Shown here piece after piece: positions 40,001 to 47,463 of a stretch of 64,000 nt of DNA; the first letter of the stretch is position 1, and each line of letters begins with the position of its first letter. The position numbers were made by a program, and so were the translations under genes. The notes below the pieces were generated by a model that saw only the letters and a list, made by a program, of their open reading frames with translations, was not told the origin of the DNA and ran no database searches. Source of the DNA: Achatina immaculata (taxonomy: Eukaryota; Mollusca; Gastropoda; Stylommatophora; Achatinidae); the NCBI GenBank assembly GCA_009760885.1, contig CM019696.1, positions 47,376,017 through 47,440,016 of the forward strand, written 5' to 3'.

Positions 40001-41702
40001 TATCCAAGTAGGATCGTGTCATCTAAGGAACCTCGACTGATTTAATGAGCCATTCGCGGTTTCACCGTGAGACAGTGTGAACTTAGACATGCATGGCTTA
40101 ATCTTTGCATGACTACTGGCAGGATCAACCAGATAGCTTTCTTCACCGAACCTTTGTCGGATATCTGCCGACAGACCGACGCGGGGCAAGGGAGACAGCG
40201 CTCTGCTCAGAGCGGATCCCTTTCGACCCCGGCAGCGTTTCATTTCCTTTAACCGGCGGGGGCGGCTCTCTCTGCTCTAACGAGTGGAGAAGAAAGCCTG
40301 GCCACCCACAAACAACACACGTTACATACTGCAGACCCGATACTCTTTGCGAGAGATGGGCCAATTTCGAGACCATCGGTCGACAAAACCGTACTACATC
40401 GTTATCACGAACCTGGCTGGCTAGCCGTTTACATGCTTCGCTCGACGGACAAACCACTTGCTTCTGCATCGAAACACCTTAACTCTCGCCGTCCGGGAAG
40501 GGAGCGAAACTGTCTCCCCACGCACGGAACTCGAGAGCGCTTTTTCGCCAAAAGAACGGTCGGCCTGTGCAACAGCAACCGCCCGCGCTGTGCAGGTCGG
40601 CGCAGCTCTGCGCAGCTGACTGTCACTCATTTGAATCGCTCCCATGGTTAAAGATTATGAGTGCTCATGGCTGACTGCTCAGCCTACTTTAAATGAGGAG
40701 ACTACTTGCCACAGCCTGCTCTTGTGCGCGCTTTCTTTTTCTTTCAAAACTTTTAAAACTATGTTGGCTGTAGATGCCTTTTACGCAGGAGCTACTGACC
40801 AAACTTGGATATCAGTCATTCATTTGCATGTCCCTTGCAGCCTCCCTAACAGCTCTCCTGTAGGCCTCTCAGTTGTGAGCAAGATGCCCTGCTGCTGATG
40901 CGTCCATTTGCAGATCATCAACGATGTCTTGCAGCCATCTTCGCCTTGGTCTTCCTCTCTTTCTTTTTCCCATTATGTACCCTTCCAAGACGGTCGGTCT
41001 TCTCTAGATTATCATGACGTTTAATGTGTCCAGAATATTTAAGTTTTCTATCTTTAATCCTCTTTACTAGCCAGCCTTCTTCAGTATTAAGTTCTTGTAG
41101 AATGGATATATTTGTTCTTTTTTTTGTGTCCATGATATTTGAAGAGCTCTTCTGTAGCATGTACTTGGATATCAGGTGTATAAATGTATAAAATAGGAAA
41201 AAGTAGGAGCAGCTTTATTACTTAACGATTACAAAGTTGTGACATTTCGGCGTGAGCCTTAATCATACAAAAACATATTCAGGACGAAGAAATAGAGAGA
41301 GGAGATAAAGTATAGATTCACATGAATAAAAAAAAAAAATTGTTTAAAAGAGTACATTCTGGTATCACAGCTTTACTGCAGTGGTTCATGTATAGTTATA
41401 TACTTATACACTAATTATTGGATATCAGATGATGTTATTTCTCAACTGTTGAGACAATCTTTCCGGGGCTGAGACCAGAGCATCTGTGGGCATCTCCAGG
41501 TGCAGTAACGATGACTCCAAACTTTTTAACATTTGACAACCAATAAATTCTACTTACAACATTTCTTGGACAGGTTATATGCTCATCTAACAACACTTTT
41601 ATTTTAAACTTTTGTTTCAGATCTTTCATAAAATAATACTTTTGTTTCAGATCGCAGGCAGCACCCCCTAACAATGCAGGAGCTGACTGGGTTCAGTTTT
41701 GA
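18958..41702 (+). CDS. NECAP: NECAP homologue, AP-2/clathrin endocytic accessory protein (8 exons)
   Basis: NECAPs bind the AP-2 complex and clathrin-coat machinery at the plasma membrane during endocytosis. Coding exons: 18958-19049, 19317-19417, 22437-22541, 23456-23537, 26171-26279, 28474-28653, 31559-31692 (or its copy 33270-33403) and 41651-41702. They sum to 855 nt, 284 residues, near the 275 of human NECAP1 (recalled), and all junctions are GT-AG with matching phases. Residues 1 to about 165 form the PHear fold ('[18 protein letters not shown]', '[13 protein letters not shown]', '[20 protein letters not shown]', '[13 protein letters not shown]', '[12 protein letters not shown]'). A Pro-rich linker ('LLPPPPGG') follows. 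The tail carries two WxxF adaptin-binding motifs, WGDF and the terminal WVQF. Vertebrates have NECAP1 and NECAP2; the single gene here cannot be assigned to either. The introns are loaded with repeats, and an RTE copy lies directly upstream. Confidence 0.94.
19317..19417 (+). CDS. NECAP: NECAP exon 2
   Basis: Encodes '[18 protein letters not shown]' through 'KLEDKTSG'. The acceptor is CTAG and the donor GTAAGC. The junction with exon 1 restores the Arg codon of 'GYR'. Confidence 0.93.
20262..20820 (+). mobile_element. CR1/L2-like LINE, 3' end
   Basis: Lies in NECAP intron 2. The frame reads '[19 protein letters not shown]', then '[15 protein letters not shown]' and a stop, the typical end of a CR1/L2/jockey-type reverse transcriptase polyprotein, followed by ~300 bp of 3' UTR ending in ATCAATCAA. 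The same UTR occurs inverted at 62.1-62.7 kb with a (TGAT)n tail, so this is a repeat family. This copy is 5'-truncated. Confidence 0.72.
21299..21520 (+). mobile_element. tRNA-derived SINE, head type 1
   Basis: The head begins GGTGCCTGAGTGGCAGAGTG (A-box-like TGGCAGAGTGG) and has a decayed B box GGTTTAAATC, resembling a Leu or Ser tRNA. The body contains 'AGTCACCCAGCAGTAGAAATGGGTAC' and 'GTGCTGACAGGTTAAG'. The body is shared with inverted copies at 31.0, 32.7 and 60.2 kb. It lies in NECAP intron 2. Confidence 0.75.
22437..22541 (+). CDS. NECAP: NECAP exon 3
   Basis: Encodes '[19 protein letters not shown]' through '[11 protein letters not shown]', a highly conserved part of the PHear domain. 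The acceptor is TATCAG and the donor GTGAGT. Confidence 0.95.
22855..22915 (+). repeat. 60-bp block shared between NECAP introns 3 and 4
   Basis: The stretch around AACAGGAAGAGAGATTTTAA recurs almost unchanged at 24662-24718 in the next intron, where it is followed by an AT microsatellite. Both copies are plus-oriented. Its origin is unknown. Confidence 0.6.
23205..23395 (+). mobile_element. SINE, 5'-truncated (head type 2 family)
   Basis: Matches the body and tail of the SINE at 27.9-28.1 kb: 'ATGGGTAGC', 'TCTGGGAAGGTAAAT', 'CTGACCACATCACAGTTTC', 'CCTAACACTGCATCCCCAAT' and an end in TTACCTTTTACC. The tRNA head is missing. It ends about 60 bp before NECAP exon 4. Confidence 0.7.
23456..23537 (+). 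CDS. NECAP: NECAP exon 4
   Basis: Encodes '[20 protein letters not shown]' and 'SIQDHF'. The acceptor is TTCAG and the donor GTAAGT. The frame joins both neighbours, completing Gly at the start and Lys at the end. Confidence 0.95.
24262..24640. repeat. minisatellite, ~30-bp unit x~13
   Basis: Units of the form 'CATGGAACATTGAGCTTATC' followed by 'TAACACATT' run tandemly, with variants GAGGTT, GATCTT and ATTTAACACG. It lies in NECAP intron 4. Confidence 0.92.
24790..26155. repeat. minisatellite, 40-bp unit x~30, abutting NECAP exon 5
   Basis: The period is exactly 40 bp (three units per 120 bases), with 'TTAAAAATGACGGCATGTGA' then 'CCAGTGTTAGTTCTCTTATG' in each unit. The first few units (24790-24960) are 47 bp long because they keep an extra AAGTTTT-like segment, so the amplified form seems to have arisen by a 7-bp loss. 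Copies are nearly identical. The array ends about 15 bp before the exon 5 acceptor. Confidence 0.95.
26171..26279 (+). CDS. NECAP: NECAP exon 5
   Basis: Encodes '[20 protein letters not shown]' and '[16 protein letters not shown]', the end of the PHear domain. The acceptor ATAACTTCAG lies just after the 40-bp minisatellite and the donor is GTATGA. It ends in phase 0, so it joins directly to exon 6. Confidence 0.93.
26320..26860 (+). mobile_element. LINE fragment, zinc-knuckle tail (same family as 8.8 kb)
   Basis: Shows '[20 protein letters not shown]' and, in another frame, '[20 protein letters not shown]' then '[18 protein letters not shown]', matching the 8.8-9.3 kb fragment ('HNCLYSKAE'). 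Frameshifts are present. It starts about 40 bp into NECAP intron 5. Confidence 0.62.
27299..27563 (+). mobile_element. RTE-like LINE, 3' fragment with 13-bp target duplication
   Basis: The frame 27312-27548 encodes '[20 protein letters not shown]' through '[14 protein letters not shown]', the C-terminal end of the RTE-like family. GATGCTGACCACA flanks both sides (27299-27311 and 27551-27563), a perfect 13-bp target duplication. The site lies in a SINE-related sequence (27551-27640). Confidence 0.85.
27551..27640 (+). mobile_element. SINE 3' fragment
   Basis: 'CTGACCACATCACACTTTC', 'GTGCCGAAGGTCATGG' and 'CATAACACCATATCCCCAAT' match the 3' body of the head-type-2 SINE family. It is interrupted on its left by the RTE insertion. 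Confidence 0.65.
27870..28142 (-). mobile_element. tRNA-derived SINE, head type 2, full length
   Basis: On the minus strand the head begins at about 28142: GGTGGCCTGGTTAGGTGAGT with A-box-like GGTTAGGTGAGTGG and B box GGTTCAAGTCC. A body of ~200 bp ends in ATTTTACCTTTTAC. The body and 3' end resemble the head-type-1 SINEs while the tRNA head differs. It lies in NECAP intron 5. Confidence 0.78.
28474..28653 (+). CDS. NECAP: NECAP exon 6
   Basis: Sixty codons: '[17 protein letters not shown]', then '[20 protein letters not shown]', then a Ser/Ala-rich end. This is the Pro-rich linker of NECAP. The acceptor follows a long T tract; the donor is GTAAGT. The human sequence has a few more residues before 'NKKGG', so a missed micro-exon cannot be excluded. 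Confidence 0.9.
28690..30290. repeat. minisatellite, 49-bp unit x~32, with internal 788-bp duplication
   Basis: The unit is 'AGAGGACTGCACAAATGTCT' plus 'AGGAGCCACTACTAGAAGATGTAAATAAC' (49 bp). A run of marked variants (GTAAGTAAC at 28951, then AAATG, CACAGAGG, AGAGAACTGC, GATCT and GAGTC) recurs in the same order from 29739. The offset of 788 bp equals sixteen units plus two 2-bp insertions. Units near the right end diverge (ATATCAAGGAGTC). Confidence 0.94.
31022..31272 (-). mobile_element. tRNA-derived SINE, head type 1
   Basis: On the minus strand it runs from a tRNA-like head (GTGCGTTAGTCTCTCATGGC, then GGGGGTTCAAATCC) through 'AGTCACCCAGCTGTAGAAATGGGTACC' to an end in ...GACAGGGTTACCTTAACC. 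It lies in NECAP intron 6 and is repeated at 32.73 kb by the tandem duplication. Confidence 0.8.
31559..31692 (+). CDS. NECAP: NECAP exon 7, copy 1
   Basis: Encodes '[20 protein letters not shown]' and then '[13 protein letters not shown]' plus two bases of a Gly codon. It contains the first WxxF motif (WGDF). The acceptor is GTCTTCAG, the donor GTAAGC. At 134 nt it is not a multiple of three. Confidence 0.93.
32733..32981 (-). mobile_element. tRNA-derived SINE, head type 1 (duplicated copy)
   Basis: The same SINE as at 31022-31272, carried along by the tandem duplication. It differs by one base in the tRNA head region (TAACACAC for TAACGCAC on the plus strand). Confidence 0.8.
33270..33403 (+). 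CDS. NECAP: NECAP exon 7, copy 2
   Basis: An exact copy of exon 7 with the same acceptor and donor. Either copy can join exon 6 to exon 8 in frame. Using both would place this copy in another frame, with TAG as the 13th codon after the junction. Confidence 0.85.
33848..34822 (+). mobile_element. mariner (DD34D-type) transposon, internally deleted
   Basis: The ends CGAGGGGTGATTGATAAG and its inverse ...CTTGCCAATCACCCCTCG mark a 975-bp element in NECAP intron 7, with TA on the left and TT on the right. Frames read '[20 protein letters not shown]', '[13 protein letters not shown]' (Asn at the first catalytic Asp), '[13 protein letters not shown]', '[13 protein letters not shown]' (second and third Asp, 34 residues apart) and 'GDYVEK' at the end. 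The N-terminal domain and about 66 bp before 'MNETW' are deleted relative to the copy at 54 kb. It is flanked by diverged copies of a ~45-bp stretch containing AGCTCTGTGAAATTTG. Confidence 0.9.
34823..35880. other. NECAP intron 7 sequence, no gene seen
   Basis: No supported coding region. A minus-strand frame at 35377-35676 (99 codons) has no family resemblance I can name. Confidence 0.35.
35885..36545 (-). mobile_element. retroelement RNase H fragment, copy A
   Basis: On the minus strand 36430-36164 encodes '[20 protein letters not shown]' and '[20 protein letters not shown]', an RNase H-type C-terminal core (usual PGHxGxxGNExAD pattern, here with PEH). The frame after it (36167-35928) includes '[13 protein letters not shown]' and '[14 protein letters not shown]'. 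It is about 99% identical by eye to copy B. Confidence 0.65.
36546..36808 (-). mobile_element. RTE-like LINE, internal fragment
   Basis: On the minus strand 36786-36560 encodes '[20 protein letters not shown]', '[20 protein letters not shown]' and '[15 protein letters not shown]', matching the region after the reverse transcriptase in the RTE-like family. It lies exactly between the two RNase H copies. Confidence 0.78.
36809..37500 (-). mobile_element. retroelement RNase H fragment, copy B
   Basis: The same sequence as 35885-36545, offset by 933 bp. The frame 37363-37097 reads '[20 protein letters not shown]', keeping the PGH that copy A lost, and the following frame ends in the same Asp-run. 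Its right boundary is followed by sequence similar to 42030-42150. Confidence 0.65.
37505..37630 (+). repeat. dispersed repeat, also at 42030-42150
   Basis: 'GAATTATACATTTGAG' through 'GTGGTAGTCAAAGTTC' recurs at 42.03 kb with about 85-90% identity by eye. It is non-coding and its type is unknown. Confidence 0.55.
38203..38470. repeat. ~88-bp tandem unit x3
   Basis: GACTTTCTCACCGGA starts at 38211, 38299 and 38388, each followed by AACCTC(G/A)..., then CCCCGC(C/T)GGGTGAGAGG. The units lie within the GAA-tailed element and are more GC-rich than the surroundings. Confidence 0.85.
38583..39130. repeat. ~105-bp degenerate tandem unit x4
   Basis: Units contain CCCCTGG.., GCCGGTTTAGGCAT, CACCAGTATGGG and CGACCTCTAGAGC.GAGGT. 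The first three start near 38583, 38686 and 38790; the fourth, near 39045, is more diverged. They belong to the GAA-tailed element. Confidence 0.75.
39273..40133 (-). rRNA. 18S rRNA, partial and degenerate 5' half
   Basis: On the minus strand this begins CTGGTTGATCCTGCCAGTAG (near 40133) and runs through the universal block GTGCCAGCAGCCGTGGTAAT to GTTTTCGGAACTGGAGGT, where similarity stops in mid-gene. It lacks about 9-10 nt near the 5' end (GTCAT|GCAAAGATTAAG) and about 15 nt between AATAATGG repeats, and has further substitutions. It is therefore a pseudogene-like copy rather than part of an active array. It lies antisense in NECAP intron 7. Confidence 0.93.
40134..40642 (-). other. probable rDNA 5' external transcribed spacer
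   Basis: GC-rich sequence continues directly upstream of the 18S 5' end on the same strand, up to about 40642 where AT-rich sequence resumes. Position and composition suggest 5' ETS, but ETS is not conserved enough to confirm by eye. Open frames here on both strands are compositional. Confidence 0.55.
40643..40815 (+). repeat. dispersed repeat, also at 43195-43375
   Basis: 'GACTGCTCAGCCTACTTTAA', 'ACTTGCCACAGCCTG' and 'AGGAGCTACTGACCAAACTT' closely match 43.2-43.4 kb. It is non-coding and of unknown type. The RTE copy to the right inserted into it. Confidence 0.6.
40803..41175 (-). mobile_element. RTE-like LINE, 3' fragment with 13-bp target duplication
   Basis: The insert 40816-41162 on the minus strand encodes '[20 protein letters not shown]' and '[20 protein letters not shown]', with frameshifts, down to the GHANE-like end. 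ACTTGGATATCAG flanks it at 40803-40815 and 41163-41175, a perfect 13-bp target duplication. It is 5'-truncated and lies in NECAP intron 7. Confidence 0.88.
41176..41410 (-). repeat. dispersed repeat, also (inverted) at 57110-57350
   Basis: Reverse complemented, it shares 'CATGTGAATCTATACTTTATC', 'GATTAAGGCTCACGCCGAAA' and 'GTCACAACTTTGTAATCGTT' with 57.1-57.35 kb. The GGCTCAC..CGAAACGTCACAAC block resembles sequences found in Penelope-like element ends, but this is only a resemblance. Confidence 0.5.
41651..41702 (+). CDS. NECAP: NECAP exon 8 (terminal coding exon)
   Basis: After acceptor TTTGTTTCAG, one base completes Gly, then '[16 protein letters not shown]' and TGA at 41700-41702. The terminal WVQF is identical to the C-terminus of vertebrate NECAP1 as I recall it. 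This confirms that the gene continues across the repeat-filled 8-kb intron. Confidence 0.92.
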
Positions 41703-42480
41703 TACTGATCAAGTATTATCGCATCTGACTGTTACATTATTTAAACAGCCCAGTTTTCTGCATGTGTTGGAGAAAGCTTACCTTGTTCATAGTGAGTGAA
41801 AGGAGAATCACAAGAACTGAAAATGAGAAACTGGCAACATCATAATTTGTTACTGTGTGTCATTGTAGAAAAGTGAATATAGTCATTTATGTGTGCTGCA
41901 GGTAGAGAGCCACCAATAGATGTTACTTTCATTTGGTGTGTTTCTAAGATCCACTATCATTCTTTCTGTTAAGATTACAAAGCCCATATGTCTTATCTTC
42001 GTCACATATTTTTTGTTTGTTTCATTTCTTTCTGAATTATACATTTGAGGTGACTACAGGAAATAATTTGACTGTGAAACTATTATTTCAGTATCTAGTC
42101 TACATGAGTGGTAGTCAAAGTTCTTGTGTGTTTAAACTTCATAATTGTTTCAGTATCTCATGAAACTTGTACTTTGTCATAAATTACTGTTGATGTTTAG
42201 AACAGAACATCTCATGTAACTAGTACTTTATGACAAATTAGAACCAAACATCTCACGTCATCATAAACTACTGTGATGTTTAGAACAGAACATTTCACAC
42301 TTCAGCATGAATTTCTGTGATGCTTGGATTATTTACTGTTCATTCAATATAGAATGACAGGTATTTCCTTCTTTTTTTTTTTTAACTTTGAATGTTTTTT
42401 TTTTTTTTAGCTTTCAAGAACTGCAGGAATGATGGTTTTTTTTTAGTAGCTGAAGCATTGAAGATGTTTAAATGTGAGCT
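41703..42480 (+). other. NECAP 3' UTR or flank
   Basis: No coding frame. No polyadenylation signal stands out close to the stop: the first AATAAA-type hexamers are at about 42530 and, with a GT-rich follow-up, at about 46573. The 3' end is undetermined. 42030-42150 repeats 37505-37630. Confidence 0.4.
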
Positions 42481-42499
42481 ATTGTTTTGGATTAGGAGT

Positions 42500-42810
42500 G
42501 GGTTACATTGGATTGTTTGAAGAACTGGAATAAACCCCAGATGGAGGTATTGTGTTGGATTAGGAGCGGATTACAGTGGATTTGTTTGGAGTCCTGGAAT
42601 AAACCCCAAACCAGCATGGAATCCTCAAGGAAGTTGAAATCAAGGAAGACCCAGAAATACTCGGAGAAGGGATGACACTGCTCAGGGACAAGGGATTCAT
42701 GTGGAGGAAAGCAGAGAATAAACCCAAGAACAAGGATGGCTGGAGAGATTTTATCCATGGCCTGTACTCCCAAGGGAGTGAAAGGCGATGATGATGATGA
42801 TGATGAGGCA
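42500..42810 (+). mobile_element. possible LINE C-terminal fragment with (GAT)n tail
   Basis: One frame (about 42602-42790) reads 'HGILKEVEIKEDPEILGEGM', 'TLLRDKGFMWRKAENKPKN' and 'DGWRDFIHGLYSQGSERR', then a stop and (GATGAT)n. The WRDFIHGL ending with a GAT tail resembles C-termini of some molluscan non-LTR elements. It is surrounded by ~65-bp partial repeats containing CTGGAATAAACCCCAGA. Confidence 0.4.
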
Positions 42811-43030
42811 TTGTGTTGGATTAAGAGTGGGTTATGGTGGCTTTGAAGACCTGGAGTAAACCCCAGAAAAATTAAAGACCTGGAGTAAACCCCAGAAAAA
42901 TTAACTTGTTAACACATTCCATCATGAGCAAGGCAAGCCCTACCCCATTCGCTTTAACAGGAACACCAGATGAGAGATTGGGCAGGGTCTTGGCCATCCA
43001 TGACGACTGTGCAATTAGTGTAGAACAATT
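42810..43030 (+). repeat. dispersed repeat, also at 58255-58440
   Basis: 'GGTTATGGTGGCTTTGAAGA' then 'CCTGGAGTAAAC', followed by 'GCAAGCCCTACC' and 'AGGAACACCAGATGAG', parallel 58.26-58.44 kb ('GGTGGCTTACGCGAAGACCT', 'CAAGCCCTACCTC', 'AGGAGCACCATTGAGG'). No coding frame. Confidence 0.5.
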
Positions 43031-43194
43031 ACCATTGCTACCTTAAATTCAAGTGCTGTGAAGTGGTCCTAAATACAAAGGACTGATTTTTTTTTTTCAT
43101 GAAAATCTATCCCATAATGCACTGACATCCATGTAGATAATATAGTCTGGTGGGCCTCACTTGTAAGCAAACATCTATTTTACCAGTTGTTTCC

Positions 43195-43375
43195 GATGTA
43201 CAGAAGCGCGAGACATGCCTATGCTTATGGGTAGACTGCTCAGCTTGCTTGAAGTGAGAAGACAACTTGCCACAACTGTTCTACCCTTGTGATTTTTTTT
43301 TTTCTCAATAATTTCAAAGCTACATTGCCCGTGGATGACTTTTATCCAGGAGCTGCTGAGACCCAACTTGGATAT
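43195..43375 (+). repeat. dispersed repeat, also at 40643-40815
   Basis: Second copy of the repeat described at 40.64 kb. It shows the site that was split there by the RTE insertion (here ACTTGGATATTGGATGA). Confidence 0.6.
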
Positions 43376-43649
43376 TGGATGACATTATGTCCACTCAAAA
43401 GATTTGTTGATCAAAAAAATAGGGTGTGTTTATTGTGTTTTCTAAAAATTTTGCCAGTGCTGAAAACTCAAAAGTGTCCGTTTAAAATTTCTTGAGAAAA
43501 GAGTTTACCATACTCAAGAAAGTGAAGCTTTCATCGTGGAAATTAGTCATTTATAATCAGCGGCCATCTTTTGCCAATGTTTTTCCCATGAGAGTAGGTC
43601 CAGCATAAACTAATTCACACTTCCTTTATCTTTCTTTTCAAATCTTACA

Positions 43650-44140
43650 TTTATGAGTGATTTTAACTTTGCTCATCATCATCATGTGCCATGCCGGCTG
43701 GCGTTGGCTATTATGCTTCTCCAGAGTACCCGATCCTTCATGCAGGCCATCAGCTCAGTTGGTGATCTCCTCTCACACCATCCCGTCAGACTGTCCAGTA
43801 TCATTTCTCTTGGTCTTCCTCTTGATCTTCTTCCTTCTATTTTTCCCTGTTGTTATAATATTTTCAATGCCCCCCTCTTCTCATTGCATGTCCTATGAAA
43901 GTACATTGTCTCTCTCTTATCTTTTTGACAAGGTTTTTTTGTCTCTCCAGCTCTTCTCATACATTCTTCATTAGTTATTTTTGCTGTCCAGGGGATTCGC
44001 AACATTCTTCTAATAAACCACATTTCTGCTGCTTCCAATGATTTTTGTGCAGACTTGCATATTGTCCATGATTCACTTCCATATACCTTTGCTCATGGAA
44101 GATTAATTTTGATAAATGGTCTTGCAGCCTCCTTTGTCAT
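43650..44140 (-). mobile_element. second RTE-like LINE family, C-terminal fragment
   Basis: On the minus strand 'SLEAAEMWFIRRMLRIPWTA' and 'KITNEECMRRAGETKK' are followed, with frameshifts, by 'GKIEGRRSRGRPREMILDSL' and 'SIIANASRHGT'. This is the region after the reverse transcriptase in a common RTE-like family (EAAEMWFLRRMLRISW...GRPRE). It ends in an (ATG)n tail near 43676. It is distinct from the family at 51.5 kb. Confidence 0.72.
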
Positions 44141-47095
44141 GAAGCATGCAGGGAAATGTGACTGTACTGGTTGAGATAGGTAGGCAGTGTTCCAGAGTCT
44201 TTGTAAGCTCCAAACAAGCTTTGAGGAGGCTACCACTTCATTCCTATAATTGTCTCACAGGGCAGGGGAGGGTGAGTACTCAGGCAGGGCCCCCATGGAA
44301 GATTTTGTGCTCCCAGTTTCATTAACTGTGGGCCACCTACCCAGTGCACTGCCCAGTTATGGGGGCTTAACTCAGGGACTTTGAACTTCAGATGCAGGGC
44401 AGGAGGCCTGCCATAAGAGTGATCACTTGGACTAGGGTATGTCCTTGTAGCCATTCAAAAACCTGAGTTGTTTCCCCTTAATTTCATTCAAAACATTTCA
44501 GTAACTGCCTTCATCAGACACATTTCACAGTACAGAGTGTCATTATTGCACTTTCTTGTACTGACATTCTGAACTATTCATGTTCTTTGCTGTGTTCTAG
44601 AACAGCTCTGCTCAAATTGTTCGTTATCATTGTCCATTCCAGAAAAAAAAAATAAATAAAATTCCAATTTGTTTCAGTATAATCAATAGACTGTGGTAAT
44701 CTAGGTTTGCTGCAGCAGTTTCATTGCAATTTGTATAGTACTAATGTATGACCTAGTACATAAATCTGAATGAAAGTGCATGCTAGAGTAAGCAAAAATG
44801 TAGTATGATCAGAAAAAAAAAGGGGGGGGGACTAAACAATCCAAAATTTTGGCCAAAGAACCTCCAGTGATAACAGAAAAGACAATGCAAATGAACAGAA
44901 ATTGAGGAAAATGACCTAACACACAATCTGTTTAGGGTGAAAAATATATAATGTCCCTCTAACAGATCCAAAGTAAATTTATATGAATGCATAAGCAAGA
45001 AATCAAATAACAGTAGAGATATACACTTGTATGTGCAACACAATGCAAGAAACATATGCATGCAAGATGAGGCAGTGATGATGAGATTATGTGAGGGTGA
45101 TGGAAGTAGAGCACAAAGGCAGTAAGCTAAGTGGATGTGAATAGCAAGTAAGATGTTTCTCACCACTTTACTCAGTAGATTTACAAGAACATGTAATAGA
45201 CACAGCGATGGCTTAAAAGATTACACATTAAAGTATATCTTGAGACGAGGGAAAGCAAAATTTCTGGGTATAAGCAAAATCATTGCAACCTGTAGAGGAA
45301 TCGGACTGTCCATAATAACTGCTGCTGACTACACTGCACATGTTTATTTATATCCTGAATATGTTTTAAACAGAAGAATGAAGAACTTTCTTTGATATGT
45401 GCACTTACAAAGCAGTTTGTCGTAATAATTTGTTCAGTCTTGTCTTTCAAAACATCACCCATTGTGAACTAGCAATCCCAAGCTCACTTGACTTACTTCA
45501 ATATATGAATGAGGTCCTGTTTCTCTTTCATATGCTGACACCTACATGTACAGCGTAAATCTAATGCACCTTACTTTCAGGCACATCGTATATCAATGAC
45601 GATAAGTTCCAGAAATTAAGAACAGGAAAGGAAGATGGTATGAGCGGCCCTTTCCCACATAAAATGAGCAGCTGATATCATTTTGCTTGTGCATGTTAAT
45701 ACTTTTCAAATTGTCCACCAGGTGGCAGCAGAGAAGCAACAGAAAAAGGACAATCTGTTCTCACAAAAAAAAAACCCATGAAGAGATGCTATTATGTTTT
45801 TGTTATTTTGCATTATTGAGTGTCTGTAAAGATTTCTACACGAAGGTAGTAATTTTTATTGTACATAAACTCCTTCTTTAAAATAGAAGTACATTTTGTT
45901 TTCAGTAAGATGTGTGTTATGTGTTGGTATTGCATCTTTTTAAAAGATTGTATTCTCAGTATGTATATGATGTATGTGGTGAAGAGAGGTTTACTATTCA
46001 AGCATGGACTGACTGTCTTTTGACTGGTTGATTGCAGATTTCTTTATAGCTGTGAAGCATATATATAATCTTTGAAGCTGACGCCGTGGTGAAGATTTTC
46101 AAACACAGGCAACTTTTCAGACTGAGAGTGGACACCTGTGATGCTTTCTTATCCAACAGATATGTTGTTGGTATACGTACCATATTTGTGGCCAGTAAGA
46201 CACACTTTTCCCCTAAAAATTTATCTCAAAAACATAGTCTGTTATATAAATACCTAAAGCTGAAACTTAAGTGGAATTTTGATGAGGCAAAGTTGGGTTA
46301 AAGCTATGTGGGATATAGTGAAACTGTGTTAAATCATTTTAAAAATGTGGCATTAGAAACACCTTTAGCAGCAATGAGGATAATTTTATGTGTGTGGTGG
46401 GGGGAGGGGAGCTGGCTGGCTGGTGGCAATGATGACTCTGTTGCTGGTACAGAGGAGATGACAAGCTCTGAAGATGGTGGTTAAAAACTTACAAGCACTT
46501 TGACACTTTCTTCCTTAACACAGTAATTTGTTTTATATTTTAATTTTCTGGAGGTTGTTTCAATTTTTATTTTCAATAAATGTATGATGAGATGTGCAAA
46601 AACTGTTCGTTTTTTTTTTTTTAACTGAATATCGTCCATGAGAAAAATGGCTCCAAGTTAACGGCCAGCAGATATGGTACCAGCATTTTGTATTTAGTCA
46701 GATAGGGTCTGGGCCAGTTTGAATTCACCAGCTTGTTTCTTCACAACAAATTTATCACAATCACTTTTACTCCTGTTATATACCTGTAGAATCGTTTCTT
46801 TGTGATGTTAATCATTATTGTGCACACCGATTAGAAATGTACTAGGATGTCTGTTGTATGTAGTCACATGAGGGGATGTAAAACATTACATTTTAGTTCA
46901 TGTTGGTTGTAACATTTTAAGATCCATTTTTAGATTGAAAGTTATGTTATAAAATGTGAATATTCATTTTTTTAAAAACTGTTTTCTTGATGTATGTTAA
47001 CCATTGTTTCTGCTGTGTAGTGTAACATAAAAAAATAAACCAGGCTCTGTAAACCACTTCCAGATTATTTTTTTGGTTACATTTTCATTACTTTA
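44141..47095. other. intergenic, no gene seen
   Basis: AT-rich, with no conserved coding frame. Polyadenylation-like AATAAA occurs at about 46573 and 47033. Minus-strand 44783-45166 (127 codons) is hydrophobic low-complexity translation without family resemblance. Confidence 0.35.
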
Positions 47096-47099
47096 ACCT

Positions 47100-47450
47100 T
47101 ACACATCTTATCTTATATCCTTCCTGTGCCGTTAAACGTCACATAGGGCTCGCAAGGTAGTTTGCCAATTTTTCCTGTTTTCTGCGAGCTTTCCAACCTC
47201 ATCAGGGGATTTTATGGCTATTAATTTGGCCTCTCTTAACGATGTCCTCTTTAGAGTTTCACGTGGTCTGCCTTTTTCTTCAGCCTGTTGTGTTCCACTT
47301 GATAGCTTGGTTTTGGGATTCTCTTTTCGTTTCTTCTCATCACTAGTCCAACATATGTCCATCTCGTTTTCCTGATCACCCATGAGACTGATTGTTGTTC
47401 AGTCATCTTTTTTATCTCTGCATTGTTCTTGAATTCGTTCCACTTGATTC
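47100..47450 (-). mobile_element. third LINE family, C-terminal fragment
   Basis: On the minus strand 47383-47132 includes 'EKGRPRETLKRTSLREAKLI' and 'KLAENRKNWQTTLRALCDV'. This follows the pattern GRPRExxxR...EA...LAxDRxxWRxLVRALC seen at the end of many non-LTR polyproteins. The same family is at 60.74-61.0 kb, also on the minus strand. Confidence 0.65.
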
Positions 47451-47463
47451 CAAGTATTTGCCG

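Noticed and set aside
39273..40133. Active nuclear rRNA gene
   Set aside because: Deletions near the 5' end and between AATAATGG repeats, substitutions, and an abrupt stop in mid-18S rule out function.
40105..40482. Open frames on both strands in the GC-rich block
   Set aside because: They overlap the 18S 5' end and probable ETS; GC-rich DNA has few stops.
45153..45395. 80-codon plus-strand open frame
   Set aside because: Composition is not implausible, but no motif, splice site or family resemblance supports it.
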